This document shows positions 25,619 to 33,079 of a DNA stretch of 64,000 bases, piece by piece. Every line of letters starts with the position of its first letter. Position 1 is the stretch's first letter. The stretch is taken from NCBI GenBank assembly GCA_002480565.1, contig DLCK01000008.1:1-64000 (forward strand). Reading direction: 5' to 3'. The DNA is from Phycisphaerales bacterium UBA7800. GTDB taxonomy: Bacteria > Planctomycetota > Phycisphaerae > Phycisphaerales > Phycisphaeraceae. The notes below the pieces were generated by a model, which worked only from the letters and a program-made list of their open reading frames with translations, did not search any database and was not told the DNA's origin. The position numbers and the translations under genes are program-made.

Positions 25619-26107
25619 ATGCAACCTGAAATTCAAATTGCAATAGGTGATGGCCCGGTGTCGATGGACACCATGAATTGGCCTGGTGATTGTGGGGCGG
25701 AATGTATCTTCGTCGGACGCACGCGTGATGAAGTGCATCCCAAGTATGGCAAGTTGATTCGACTGTCCTACGAAGTCTATGAGCCAATGTCGCTTAAGCT
25801 CATGCAGACGATGTGTGAGGAAATTGCAAAACAGTTTGATGCTCGTGCGATTCGGATGATTCACAGTAAAGGTGATGTCGCCCCCGGTGAAGGGAGCGTC
25901 GTGATTCAAGTTGCAACCCCGCATCGAAGCGAGTCGTTTACTGCTTGTAAAGCCTTGATTGATCGACTCAAACATGAGCTGCCGATCTGGAAACGTGAGA
26001 TATGGGAGTCGGGTGAGACCTATGTCGAAGGCTGTTGTGCTCATCATCCCGATGATCGCAAAGACATCAGTGAACACCCATCACAAGGGTCGCAGAATCA
26101 TGGCTGA
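25619..26107 (+). CDS. moaE: Molybdopterin synthase catalytic subunit
   Basis: MoaE converts precursor Z (cPMP) to molybdopterin with sulfur supplied by MoaD. The protein keeps the FVGRTRDEVHPKYGKL segment, HSKGDVAPGEGSVVIQ, HRSESFTACKALIDRLK and the catalytic PIWKRE motif. A C-terminal tail of about 25 residues is extra. ATG 25619 is preferred because the upstream ATG 25610 lies inside a -10-like TACAAT; the mRNA could be leaderless. The moaD gene is not in the window. The end overlaps the start of the endonuclease III gene by eight bases, so the two are co-transcribed. Confidence 0.92.
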   Translation: MQPEIQIAIGDGPVSMDTMNWPGDCGAECIFVGRTRDEVHPKYGKLIRLSYEVYEPMSLKLMQTMCEEIAKQFDARAIRMIHSKGDVAPGEGSVVIQVATPHRSESFTACKALIDRLKHELPIWKREIWESGETYVEGCCAHHPDDRKDISEHPSQGSQNHG

Positions 26108-26771
26108 TCGCAAACCCACCAAGGCGACCAAAGACCGGGCTGCGCGACTGTATGCACAGTTGGAGCAGTTATATCCTGAGGCTCATTGCGCGCTGGATCA
26201 TCGCAATGCCTTTGAGTTGTTGGTTGCGACGATTCTCTCTGCTCAGTGTACGGACGAGCGCGTGAACATGGTGACGCCTGCACTGTTTAAAAAGTATCCA
26301 ACACCTCAGAAGATGGCCAAGGCAACGCAGCAAAAGCTTGAGGAGTTGGTGCGGACGACTGGTTTTTATCGCAATAAAGCCAAGAATATTCTCGGCGCTG
26401 CAACACGTATCGTCGAAGTCTTCGATGGCAAAGTTCCCAACACCATGGACGATTTACTGTCGCTTCCGGGAGTCGCCCGCAAGACTGCCAACGTGGTTTT
26501 AGGTAATGCCTTTGGGATCAACGTCGGCATTGTCGTGGACACCCATGTCGGACGCCTGGCCTGGCGGATGGGCTTGTTACGCAATGCCCGGGATACCAAA
26601 GACGCGGTGAAGATTGAAAAGGATTTGATCCCCTTGTTCGAGCAGGATAACTGGACGATGCTTTCGCATCTGCTCATTTCACATGGTCGATCCCTGTGCA
26701 AAGCACGCAAGCCTGACTGTGAAAATTGTTCGCTGATAAGTGACTGTAAGCAAAAAGACGTCAGCAAGTAG
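26100..26771 (+). CDS. nth: Endonuclease III (DNA glycosylase/AP lyase)
   Basis: A base-excision repair enzyme that removes oxidised pyrimidines and nicks the abasic site. The 223-residue length is usual. The catalytic helix-hairpin-helix LPGVARKTANVVLGNAFGIN supplies the nucleophilic lysine, and VDTHVGR the conserved aspartate. The four-cysteine iron-sulfur cluster (C-x6-C-x2-C-x5-C, in CKARKPDCENCSLISDC) is intact. ATG 26100 is chosen because the domain begins there; the longer frame to 25959 runs inside moaE. The stop is only seven bases from the convergent sulfatase stop. Confidence 0.96.
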   Translation: MADRKPTKATKDRAARLYAQLEQLYPEAHCALDHRNAFELLVATILSAQCTDERVNMVTPALFKKYPTPQKMAKATQQKLEELVRTTGFYRNKAKNILGAATRIVEVFDGKVPNTMDDLLSLPGVARKTANVVLGNAFGINVGIVVDTHVGRLAWRMGLLRNARDTKDAVKIEKDLIPLFEQDNWTMLSHLLISHGRSLCKARKPDCENCSLISDCKQKDVSK

Positions 26772-26778
26772 TCGTGTT

Positions 26779-28080
26779 CTATTTCACATCTTTGACCCAC
26801 GGGATCAGACTGCACAACTGATCATGCATGATTTTGACACGGTCTTGATATTCCGCCTTGACCGCAAGATTTTCAATCTCCGGCAAGTCCACAGTCATGT
26901 CATACAACTCGCATTGCTGACCTTCAGTGAGGATGTACTTGTACAGCCGGTCCCGCAGCATGGCAACGCGTTGCGAGATGATTGGCTTGACCCAGTTGGC
27001 TTCGTGAAATTCACTGGTGACTGCGTCTCGCCCCGGATCAGTATCGTTGAGAATGTTGCAGGTTGGCAGTGTCAATGCATATTGCTTGTCACCTGCAAGA
27101 CGCAGAAGCGCCGCGGTGAAGTCTTCGGTTTTGCATAGCCGGTTATCAATCCTGGCCTGCGATTGTCCGGGTATATGCAGCAGCATCGGGACATGCACCA
27201 ACTGCTCGTACATCATCGGTCCCTTGTAAATCATTTTTTGATGGCCGTTCATTTCGCCATGATCCGAAAGAAACAAAACGGCAGTGTTGTTCATATCCAC
27301 ATTCGCCAAGAGCTTGCCAATGAAGTCATCAAGCATCGCGCAGTATCCCCAATAGGCTGCGCGGATTTTCTGCCACTTCTGTTTGGTCCACGTTTTACCC
27401 CATGCGCGACAACGAAAAGTGGATTGGATGTCGGGCTTGTTTTCAAACGGTGCGTCAAAGTCATCTGGCAATTCGACACCTTGTGGGTCAATCAAGTCAT
27501 ACCATTTTTGTGGCAGATAGTACGGCGCATGAGGACCGTAAAAACTGCTCATCATGGCCCAGGGCTTCTCGCTATTTTGTAGTTGGTCAAGTTGTTCTAA
27601 GGACTCGGTGAGAACGCAGCCGTCGCAGTGTTGCTCGTGGGGATAGGTCGCACATCCTTGATGCGGTGCATTGATCCCATCCATGACATAGTGTCCTTTT
27701 TCACTGGCCGAAGTGCTGCGTCCTAAGCTGTGATACTCCCAGCCGCGCGGGTTGTTTTTGTCCAAGTGCCACTTGCCGACATAGCGGGTGGCATAACCTT
27801 GTTCAAGCAGTCGCTCAGGTAAAGTTGGCATCTGTGCAGGCATGTTCCGGTCGTTACCCAGGACACCATGCTGCCAAACCGGGACACCCAATTGAAAGCT
27901 CGCTCGCGTTGGCGTGCAGATTGGTGCAGGGCAATATGCATGTGTGAATTGCGTGGATTGGCCTGCTAACTTCCGAAGGTTCGGCAAAGTAACAGGACAC
28001 GAATTCACATCCATATCAAGCAGTTGGGCCTGCATCTGGTCAACCATGATGATCAACAGGTTGGGATTATCAGTGGGCAT
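26779..28080 (-). CDS. Sulfatase (type I, formylglycine-dependent)
   Basis: A second sulfatase, 433 residues. It opens NPNLLIIMVDQMQAQ (metal-binding D), and the formylglycine motif is CTPTR (C55-R59). GKWHLDKNN and LSDHGEMNGHQKMIYKG are the usual substrate and metal blocks. There is no signal peptide, implying a cytoplasmic enzyme acting on imported sulfated mono- or oligosaccharides. ATG 28080 (GGAG six bases upstream) is preferred to the adjacent TTG 28083. It is monocistronic and convergent with endonuclease III. A TATAAT (minus strand, 28124-28129) lies 45 bases upstream and is a likely -10. Confidence 0.94.
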   Translation of the reverse strand: MPTDNPNLLIIMVDQMQAQLLDMDVNSCPVTLPNLRKLAGQSTQFTHAYCPAPICTPTRASFQLGVPVWQHGVLGNDRNMPAQMPTLPERLLEQGYATRYVGKWHLDKNNPRGWEYHSLGRSTSASEKGHYVMDGINAPHQGCATYPHEQHCDGCVLTESLEQLDQLQNSEKPWAMMSSFYGPHAPYYLPQKWYDLIDPQGVELPDDFDAPFENKPDIQSTFRCRAWGKTWTKQKWQKIRAAYWGYCAMLDDFIGKLLANVDMNNTAVLFLSDHGEMNGHQKMIYKGPMMYEQLVHVPMLLHIPGQSQARIDNRLCKTEDFTAALLRLAGDKQYALTLPTCNILNDTDPGRDAVTSEFHEANWVKPIISQRVAMLRDRLYKYILTEGQQCELYDMTVDLPEIENLAVKAEYQDRVKIMHDQLCSLIPWVKDVK

Positions 28081-28083
28081 CAA

Positions 28084-28347
28084 TGATCTCCAACAGAAAA
28101 GATGGTGATGCTAAAATAGCAACATTATAGGCAATAACAATGTCGTTTTCGCAACGATCAAACAAAATCATCGCATCTAGCCGATATTGATTCAGTCGAA
28201 GCATCCTGTATTGGTTTTTTTTGACACGTTGTTTGTGTCATGAACTGTCATTACAGCAGATCGCCACGTGACAGCATGGATTGTATGCCAGCAGTCATAT
28301 GGATATGGACATTCAGAAGCGTAAAACGTCAAAAGTGAGACCCAAAC
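28084..28347. promoter_or_regulatory. Divergent promoter region with a TGACAC palindrome
   Basis: This 264-base stretch between a sulfatase and a small gene holds a minus-strand TATAAT (28124-28129) and a perfect inverted repeat TGACAC-N7-GTGTCA at 28222-28240 that overlaps a TTGACA (28221-28226). The palindrome follows a run of eight T and looks like a transcription-factor site. No small RNA or terminator was seen. Confidence 0.4.
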
Positions 28348-28644
28348 ATGGCAGATCGAAAACTGGATATCAAGAATAAAATGTCACTGCATGCCTGGTT
28401 TAAAAAGTTGGGTGATCCAGTTCCCGTTGAGATGCTCCCCAAACTCACCAAGACCGAACCTGGTCGCGTGGCTCGGGCGATTCATAAAGGTGATCTGAAA
28501 GTGCACACCTTCCGGGCAACGACTGGCAAGGTGTTCAAGGTAGTTACCATGCGCGATGTGAAACTCTTTCAGGAAAAACTCGTCGAAGAAAAGAAAATGC
28601 AGCAAGCCATGCTCACCGTCTTTAAGCGTTGGGTCAATAGCTGA
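28348..28644 (+). CDS. Small basic protein of unknown function
   Basis: A 98-residue basic protein that I do not recognise. It has no signal peptide or membrane segment and is predicted mostly helical, with alternating K/R-rich stretches (LTKTEPGRVARAIHKGDLKVHTF and LFQEKLVEEKKMQQAM). These suggest a nucleic-acid- or protein-binding role, without proof. ATG 28348 follows a plausible GTGAGA site. The stop is two bases from the start of the GNAT gene, so the pair is an operon. A palindrome upstream (28222-28240) may control both. Confidence 0.75.
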   Translation: MADRKLDIKNKMSLHAWFKKLGDPVPVEMLPKLTKTEPGRVARAIHKGDLKVHTFRATTGKVFKVVTMRDVKLFQEKLVEEKKMQQAMLTVFKRWVNS

Positions 28645-28646
28645 TC

Positions 28647-29123
28647 ATGTGTGAGGACTTGATCATCCGCACGGCCAGGCAAAGCGACGTGAATAGCATT
28701 GTTCAGTTGTGGCGTGAGTTCATGGAATATCATGCCGAGATTGACCCGCACTTTGCCATCACCAATCACAGTGATCGACACTTTATAGATTATCTGGGTC
28801 AACTCATTTCCAGCCGCATGGCTCGGGTTCGCGTGGCAGTGATTGATGGGCAGATTTGCGGTTACATAACAGCAAAAATTGAAACCCGCCCACCGATTTT
28901 TGTCCAAAAACGCCATGGCATGATCAGTGATCTGGCAGTCTCTGCAGATTGTCGTAGACACGGGATTGGACGCCGTATGACCGAAGATGTTTTACAATGG
29001 TTTGAGTCACGCCATGTCAATCGTGTGGAATTGATTCTCCTCACAGCCAACCCACTGTCGACGCGGTTTTGGCAATCCATGGGATTCAAGACGTACTGTG
29101 CTCGATTGTTTCGCGAGATTTGA
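28647..29123 (+). CDS. GNAT-family N-acetyltransferase
   Basis: A 158-residue acetyltransferase using acetyl-CoA. The fold is clear: LIIRTARQSDVNSIVQLWREFM at the start, RVRVAVIDGQICGYITAKIE, then ISDLAVSADCRRHGIGRRMTE, which contains the acetyl-CoA loop R-R-H-G-I-G, and finally NPLSTRFWQSMGFKTY. The substrate is unknown. ATG 28647 starts two bases after the preceding stop. It lies between a small unknown gene and a promoter-led cluster of a receiver-like, NUDIX and VOC genes. Confidence 0.9.
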   Translation: MCEDLIIRTARQSDVNSIVQLWREFMEYHAEIDPHFAITNHSDRHFIDYLGQLISSRMARVRVAVIDGQICGYITAKIETRPPIFVQKRHGMISDLAVSADCRRHGIGRRMTEDVLQWFESRHVNRVELILLTANPLSTRFWQSMGFKTYCARLFREI

Positions 29124-29155
29124 TCCGGGAATAAAATCGCCATCTCAAACACTCG

Positions 29156-29163
29156 TTACAATG
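29156..29163 (+). promoter_or_regulatory. Candidate -10 element of the receiver-NUDIX-VOC cluster
   Basis: TACAAT within the same 13-base string TTACAATGTCCGC (29156-29168) that precedes moaE. A 30-base leader with GAGG then precedes ATG 29201. No convincing -35 was found at the usual distance. Confidence 0.3.
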
Positions 29164-29200
29164 TCCGCGTACCCATTAACCCGCTAGATTGAGGTGCTAG

Positions 29201-29575
29201 ATGTTGCAACAAATTTTACTCGTCGGTCATTGTGTCCCCGATAACTTTATGCTCAAGTCCAAGATGTCTCAGTTGTTCCCGGATCTCACCGTGGATACCT
29301 GTAACAGCCAGGCAGACCTTGAGGCCAAGTCCAATGCCAGGACGTTGCTTTTGGTTAATCGAATTCTCGATGGCATGTTTGATACTGAAGGTGGTATTGA
29401 ACTCATCGGCAAGCTGGCTCAATCCAGTGATGCACCGCAGATGATGCTCATCTCCAATTTTGCAGAGTCCCAGGAACAAGCTGTCAATGTCGGTGCCCTG
29501 ATGGGATTTGGCAAGTCGGAAATGGGTTCGCAAGATACCGAAGACAAACTCAGAAAGGCTGTTGAGCGTGATTGA
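29201..29575 (+). CDS. Degenerate receiver-like protein
   Basis: A 124-residue protein with the outline of a response-regulator receiver: MLQQILLVGHCVPDNFMLKSKM, a strand LLLVNRILDG (about 49-58) where the phospho-acceptor aspartate is replaced by N53, the MLISNF strand, and a GFGKSE segment with the lysine (K105). The acidic pair at the start is also missing. It is therefore unlikely to be phosphorylated in the usual way and may act as a pseudo-receiver or an adaptor. This identification rests on overall pattern only. It overlaps the NUDIX gene by eight bases. Confidence 0.6.
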   Translation: MLQQILLVGHCVPDNFMLKSKMSQLFPDLTVDTCNSQADLEAKSNARTLLLVNRILDGMFDTEGGIELIGKLAQSSDAPQMMLISNFAESQEQAVNVGALMGFGKSEMGSQDTEDKLRKAVERD

Positions 29576-30038
29576 TTCGAGTTGGTATGTCAGACCGGAT
29601 GGTGTTCCTGACCGCACGGCTGCGGGGGGGATTGTCGCGCGTCTGGAGAATGACACAGTGATGATTGCCTTGGGGCAACAGGACGGTTATACCGACTTTG
29701 TCTTGCCCAAAGGTGGTGTCGATCCGGGTGAATCAATCCGTGAAGCCGCCGAGCGTGAAATCCACGAAGAAGCAGGCTTCGACCAATTGACATGGCTTGC
29801 GGACCTTGGCATTAAAGCACGTCTAAACGGTGCCAAGACCAAGTGGGTGACGCAGCATTATTTCCTGTTTATCACCGATCAGATCAAATCCAAACCCACG
29901 GACCCAAGGCATGCGCCTTCCAAGTGGTTTGCCATCGACTCCTTGCCGGACTTGTGTTGGCCAGAGCAGTTGGAGTTGATCGTTAGCAATAAACAACTAG
30001 TCGAAAAGTTGGTGCGTGAACATGCTCAAAGCCATTGA
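29568..30038 (+). CDS. NUDIX hydrolase
   Basis: A 156-residue hydrolase of nucleoside-diphosphate-linked compounds. The NUDIX box is intact (G-x5-E-x7-R-E-I-x-E-E-x-G-F, in GGVDPGESIREAAE then REIHEEAGF), with the surrounding AAGGIVARL and FVLPKGGVD strands. Specificity cannot be told. GTG 29568 is chosen as start because the domain begins about ten residues later and it overlaps the previous stop; the longer frame to 29508 lies inside the receiver-like gene. It overlaps the VOC gene by 17 bases, so the three genes are co-transcribed. Confidence 0.9.
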   Translation: MIDSSWYVRPDGVPDRTAAGGIVARLENDTVMIALGQQDGYTDFVLPKGGVDPGESIREAAEREIHEEAGFDQLTWLADLGIKARLNGAKTKWVTQHYFLFITDQIKSKPTDPRHAPSKWFAIDSLPDLCWPEQLELIVSNKQLVEKLVREHAQSH

Positions 30039-30495
30039 CCATGTGAATATTGTCGTCCGCGACATGCAGCCGATGCTCGCATTTTACACCGACTCTCTGG
30101 GCATGAAAGTGACCAAGGATGTGGTGATCACCGGCGACTGGATCGAGCAGGTTGTCGGACTTAAGGATGTGAATGCCCGTGTGATTTATCTGGAGATCGG
30201 CGATGCGACCGGGCCACGCATTGAGTTGATCCAATACGAAAATCCGCCTTGTATCAAGTCCGATTCACCCAACTCGCCACATTTACTGGGTATCCGACAC
30301 ATGGCTTTTTCGGTGGATGATATCGACAGCATTGTTAAGCGTCTGATTGATAAAGGTGTGGCGTTTAACAGTACGGTGATGCGGGTGCCTTCGACACAGG
30401 TGACCTATGCGGGAAGTGTCTGTAAACGCCTGGTGTACTTTCATGATCCGGAAGGCAATATTCTGGAGTTGTGTGAGTACAGTGTCGGTGAGTAG
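30022..30495 (+). CDS. VOC-family (glyoxalase/bleomycin-resistance-type) protein
   Basis: A 157-residue metal-dependent enzyme or binding protein with two beta-alpha-beta-beta-beta repeats: AIDHVNIVVRDMQPMLAFYTDSLGMKV and GIRHMAFSVDDIDSIVKRL, ending VYFHDPEGNILELCEY. The putative metal ligands H and E of the family are present (DHVN, HMAF, RIELIQY and ILELCE). The length and VKDVNARVIYLEIG spacing resemble methylmalonyl-CoA epimerase or lactoylglutathione lyase relatives, but the substrate is unresolved. It is the last gene of the receiver-NUDIX-VOC cluster. Confidence 0.88.
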   Translation: MLKAIDHVNIVVRDMQPMLAFYTDSLGMKVTKDVVITGDWIEQVVGLKDVNARVIYLEIGDATGPRIELIQYENPPCIKSDSPNSPHLLGIRHMAFSVDDIDSIVKRLIDKGVAFNSTVMRVPSTQVTYAGSVCKRLVYFHDPEGNILELCEYSVGE

Positions 30496-30510
30496 TGTTT
30501 TGTTTTGACC

Positions 30511-30548
30511 CGTCAGATTCACTTTGTTCATCTGGCGGCTTGTTTTAA
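30511..30548. terminator. Bidirectional hairpin between convergent genes
   Basis: CCGTCAGAT and ATCTGGCGG flank a 12-base loop, with CTTGTTTT after it on the plus strand and AAAACA-rich sequence before it. It lies between the convergent VOC and GH43-like genes. The stem contains G-T pairs, so it is moderately strong. Confidence 0.4.
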
Positions 30549-30556
30549 TGTTCAAA

Positions 30557-31432
30557 TCATATGCGTGTGAGTTGTGCGATTGCCAGTGATGTTTCGCCGG
30601 CGCAGCTATAGATCAGATAAATATTCTCGTCTTCGACATAGATGCATGGATCGCGCAATTGGTTGACCATGCCATGCACTGCGCCGAAGGATGACGGTTT
30701 CATGGGTTCGTTGGCACCTTCGTAGTCGGTTTGCGGTTTGAGGATGCTTGTTGCTTTGCCGGGCTTCCAGCTTTGCCAATCACCTTTGAGTGACATCGTG
30801 CAGCCGAGGATGTGTTCGGGGCAAGCTTTGCCTTTGGTGTAGAAGATGTCGAGTTGATCACCACGTTTAAGTACCGCTGTATGTCGTGAGTCGGGGAGCA
30901 TGGTCGGGCCAGGCGTGAAGGTTTCAAAGCCGTTTGGACTGTGTAGTAACTGCGTGCCATTGTCGCGGACTTTGGCCAGGGCGTAGTGCGATCCATCATG
31001 TTCAAAGACGCGAAAGTAGAACGGGCCAAGGCAGGTGGGTTGTGATGTGTAGGTCAGTCCATCGGTTGAAGTGGCAACGAAACTGTATTGGAAGTCATCA
31101 TGGAGTCCATGGAAATACATCACCAAACGCCTGTTTTTACAGTCAATATGCACATCCGGTGATGCAATGTGTCCGTGACAGGGAGTCTGTTCAACGTGCA
31201 TCACGCCATGCTCTGGATCGTAAAGTGTCCACGGGCCGATGAGATGATTAGCATAGGCAAGCCGGATGTTCTTCCCGCCGTGATGAGCGAAGTAGAGATA
31301 GTATTTGCCTAAGGGGTTAGCGATCCAGTTCGGCACGCGGATGAGTGATGGGCCGTTAATGTTGTCGCCAATCGCATGGTGCATATCCTGCGTGATAATG
31401 GGACCGTTTCCGATGCGCGTTGCGGTGTACAT
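30557..31432 (-). CDS. GH43-like five-bladed propeller protein
   Basis: A 291-residue protein resembling the clan GH-F/GH-J beta-propeller hydrolases. The blades show GNGPIITQDMH, NGPSLIRVPNWIANPLGKYYLYFAHH, YANHLIGPWTL and HIASPDVHIDCKNRRLVMYFHG, with aspartates in the positions expected for GH43/GH32 relatives. A catalytic pair cannot be assigned. There is no signal peptide. ATG 31432 has AGGA eight bases upstream. It is the last gene of the minus-strand sugar-utilisation block, separated from the enolase gene by a terminator, so it probably has its own promoter. Confidence 0.8.
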   Translation of the reverse strand: MYTATRIGNGPIITQDMHHAIGDNINGPSLIRVPNWIANPLGKYYLYFAHHGGKNIRLAYANHLIGPWTLYDPEHGVMHVEQTPCHGHIASPDVHIDCKNRRLVMYFHGLHDDFQYSFVATSTDGLTYTSQPTCLGPFYFRVFEHDGSHYALAKVRDNGTQLLHSPNGFETFTPGPTMLPDSRHTAVLKRGDQLDIFYTKGKACPEHILGCTMSLKGDWQSWKPGKATSILKPQTDYEGANEPMKPSSFGAVHGMVNQLRDPCIYVEDENIYLIYSCAGETSLAIAQLTRI

Positions 31433-31476
31433 GGTTTTGATCCTGTGGTTGTGTTTAAGTCATCATAGCGTTTGGT

Positions 31477-31510
31477 GGGAGTAGGGAGTAGGGAGTAGGG
31501 AGTAGGGAGT
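31477..31510. repeat. Tandem 7-bp repeat GGGAGTA
   Basis: Four full copies plus six bases of a fifth unit of GGGAGTA, uninterrupted. It lies between the GH43-like gene and the enolase-gene terminator. Strings of this kind (translated as TPYSLLP) recur in intergenic DNA of many bacteria. Confidence 0.9.
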
Positions 31511-31533
31511 TCCTTTGTTAATCCTGTGAACAT

Positions 31534-31566
31534 AAAAAAACCGCACCTTGTTACAGGTGCGGTTTT
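31534..31566. terminator. Rho-independent terminator, bidirectional
   Basis: ACCGCACCT and AGGTGCGGT form a perfect stem with the loop TGTTAC, preceded by A7 and followed by TTTT. On the minus strand it ends the enolase-superfamily transcript; it also reads in the other direction. Confidence 0.88.
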
Positions 31567-31589
31567 GATTTGTTTCACTGCTTATTGTT

Positions 31590-32783
31590 TTACTGCCCGC
31601 CGACGATGGGGAACCAGTCGGGGCGTTTGGGGTCTTGGTGGAAGCGTGCGTAGTAGTCGCCTTTTTCCTCGAAGTAGCGTTCGTACTTGGCCATCTTGTC
31701 TTCATCGAGTTCGACGCCCAGTCCCGGGCCGGTGGGGACTTTGATGCAGCCGTCTTCGTACTTCATGAGTCCGCCGACGATGATGTCGTCTTCGAGATAG
31801 TGATAATGGGCATCACCTGCAAAGGTCATCTGCGGGATCGCCGAGGCAGTGTGAAGCATGGCTGCAAGCTCAATGCCGAACTCCGCGCCACTGTGCATTG
31901 CCACGCCAAGGTTAAATGCCTGACAGATCGCTGCAAGGTCTTTGACACCTTTGGGGCCTTCCCAATAGTGAATGTCGGTGAGGACGATATCGACACTACC
32001 CATCTTGATTGCCGGTGCTAGATCATCAAAGCGATTGGGATACATGTTGGTGGCAATGGGGATGCGGATTTGTTCGCGGACGGCTGCATTGCCGTTGAGT
32101 CCCCAGCTTGGGTCTTCGAAATATTCGATGGCTAGCGGTTCAAGACGTTTGCCAATCTTCACCGCAGTCGGCACGCTCCAAACGCCATTGGGATCGATGC
32201 GCAGTCCAAAGTCGTCACCCAAATCTTTTCGGATCAGTTCCAGTACACGGGCTTCTTCTTCCGGGGCCATGACACCGGCTTTGAGCTTCATACTTTTGAC
32301 GCCCAGGGTTTCGTGCAGTTCCCGACACCATGCTGCCTGATCTTCAGCACAGGTATCATCCTTGCCATCCGAAGCGCGATCGTATCGCCAGAACAGATAT
32401 GCGATCATCGGAATCTTGTCGTATACCGCGCCACCAAGCAGGTCGGAAACGGGGCGACCAAGGACTTTACCCTGGATGTCCAGGCAGGCCATTTCAATCG
32501 CGCCATACAAACGGGAATTGGACAGGTAGTAAATGCTGCGGAGGACTTTGAGCTTGATGACTTCCAGATGAAACGGGTCCAGGCCGATGATGCGTGGCTT
32601 GAGTTTGGTCAGTGCCCCGCGTTGGTCACCGCCACCAACTTCACCGAGGCCGACGATGCCTTCGTCAGTGATGAGTTCCAGCACGGTTCGCAGGAAATAC
32701 CCCGGATGCACACCGGTGTTATGACGCAACTGACAAGTCAGCGGGATAGCGACGGTACGGACGCGCATGTCGACGATCTTCAT
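31590..32783 (-). CDS. Glucarate-dehydratase-like enolase-superfamily enzyme
   Basis: A 397-residue dehydratase for an aldarate or related acid sugar. The barrel carries the K-x-K catalytic pair (MKLKAG, K166-K168), metal ligands D197 (RIDPNG), E223 (EYFEDP) and N246 (IATNM), and the D270/H297 dyad (LTDIH, MHSGAEFG). That is the pattern of the glucarate dehydratase subgroup. The capping domain has VIRS-type loops but the exact substrate (glucarate, galactarate, fuconate) is unclear. ATG 32783 has CAGGAG eight bases upstream; the longer frame to 32852 does not. The same CAGGAGTTGGAA leader precedes the small CBM protein at 35430, suggesting a shared recent origin. Confidence 0.92.
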   Translation of the reverse strand: MKIVDMRVRTVAIPLTCQLRHNTGVHPGYFLRTVLELITDEGIVGLGEVGGGDQRGALTKLKPRIIGLDPFHLEVIKLKVLRSIYYLSNSRLYGAIEMACLDIQGKVLGRPVSDLLGGAVYDKIPMIAYLFWRYDRASDGKDDTCAEDQAAWCRELHETLGVKSMKLKAGVMAPEEEARVLELIRKDLGDDFGLRIDPNGVWSVPTAVKIGKRLEPLAIEYFEDPSWGLNGNAAVREQIRIPIATNMYPNRFDDLAPAIKMGSVDIVLTDIHYWEGPKGVKDLAAICQAFNLGVAMHSGAEFGIELAAMLHTASAIPQMTFAGDAHYHYLEDDIIVGGLMKYEDGCIKVPTGPGLGVELDEDKMAKYERYFEEKGDYYARFHQDPKRPDWFPIVGGQ

Positions 32784-32968
32784 TTTCCAACTCCTGAAAA
32801 CAAGGGATATCAGCTTGATGATATCCCATTTTGATAAACAAGTGCCATTCAAATTGAGAAATTAAAATATCTCATTAGGCATTTATAATATCTCTACCTG
32901 ATCAAGGGTCAACCCGTATAAGCGTTGAATCCGCAAGATTCCCTCATTTGGAATGGGCTTTCTGACAT

Positions 32969-33007
32969 AAACAACAGCAACCGCCAAATGGGTTAGCGGT
33001 TGTTGTT
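32969..33007 (-). terminator. Terminator after the Gfo/Idh/MocA gene
   Basis: AACAACAGCAACCGC and GCGGTTGTTGTT form a 12-bp stem with a short loop. It lies 70 bases after the stop of the oxidoreductase gene on the minus strand and separates that transcript from the enolase gene. The stem carries the T-rich strand itself rather than a tail. Confidence 0.6.
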
Positions 33008-33079
33008 CAATGGATGTCGCAGGAGGATATGTGGTTTATGGGTTGGTTGTTTGTAGGTGTTAAGACATCGTTTGAGCAG

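Noticed and set aside
31477..31510. A possible CRISPR-like array
   Set aside because: The repeat units are only 7 bp and have no spacers.
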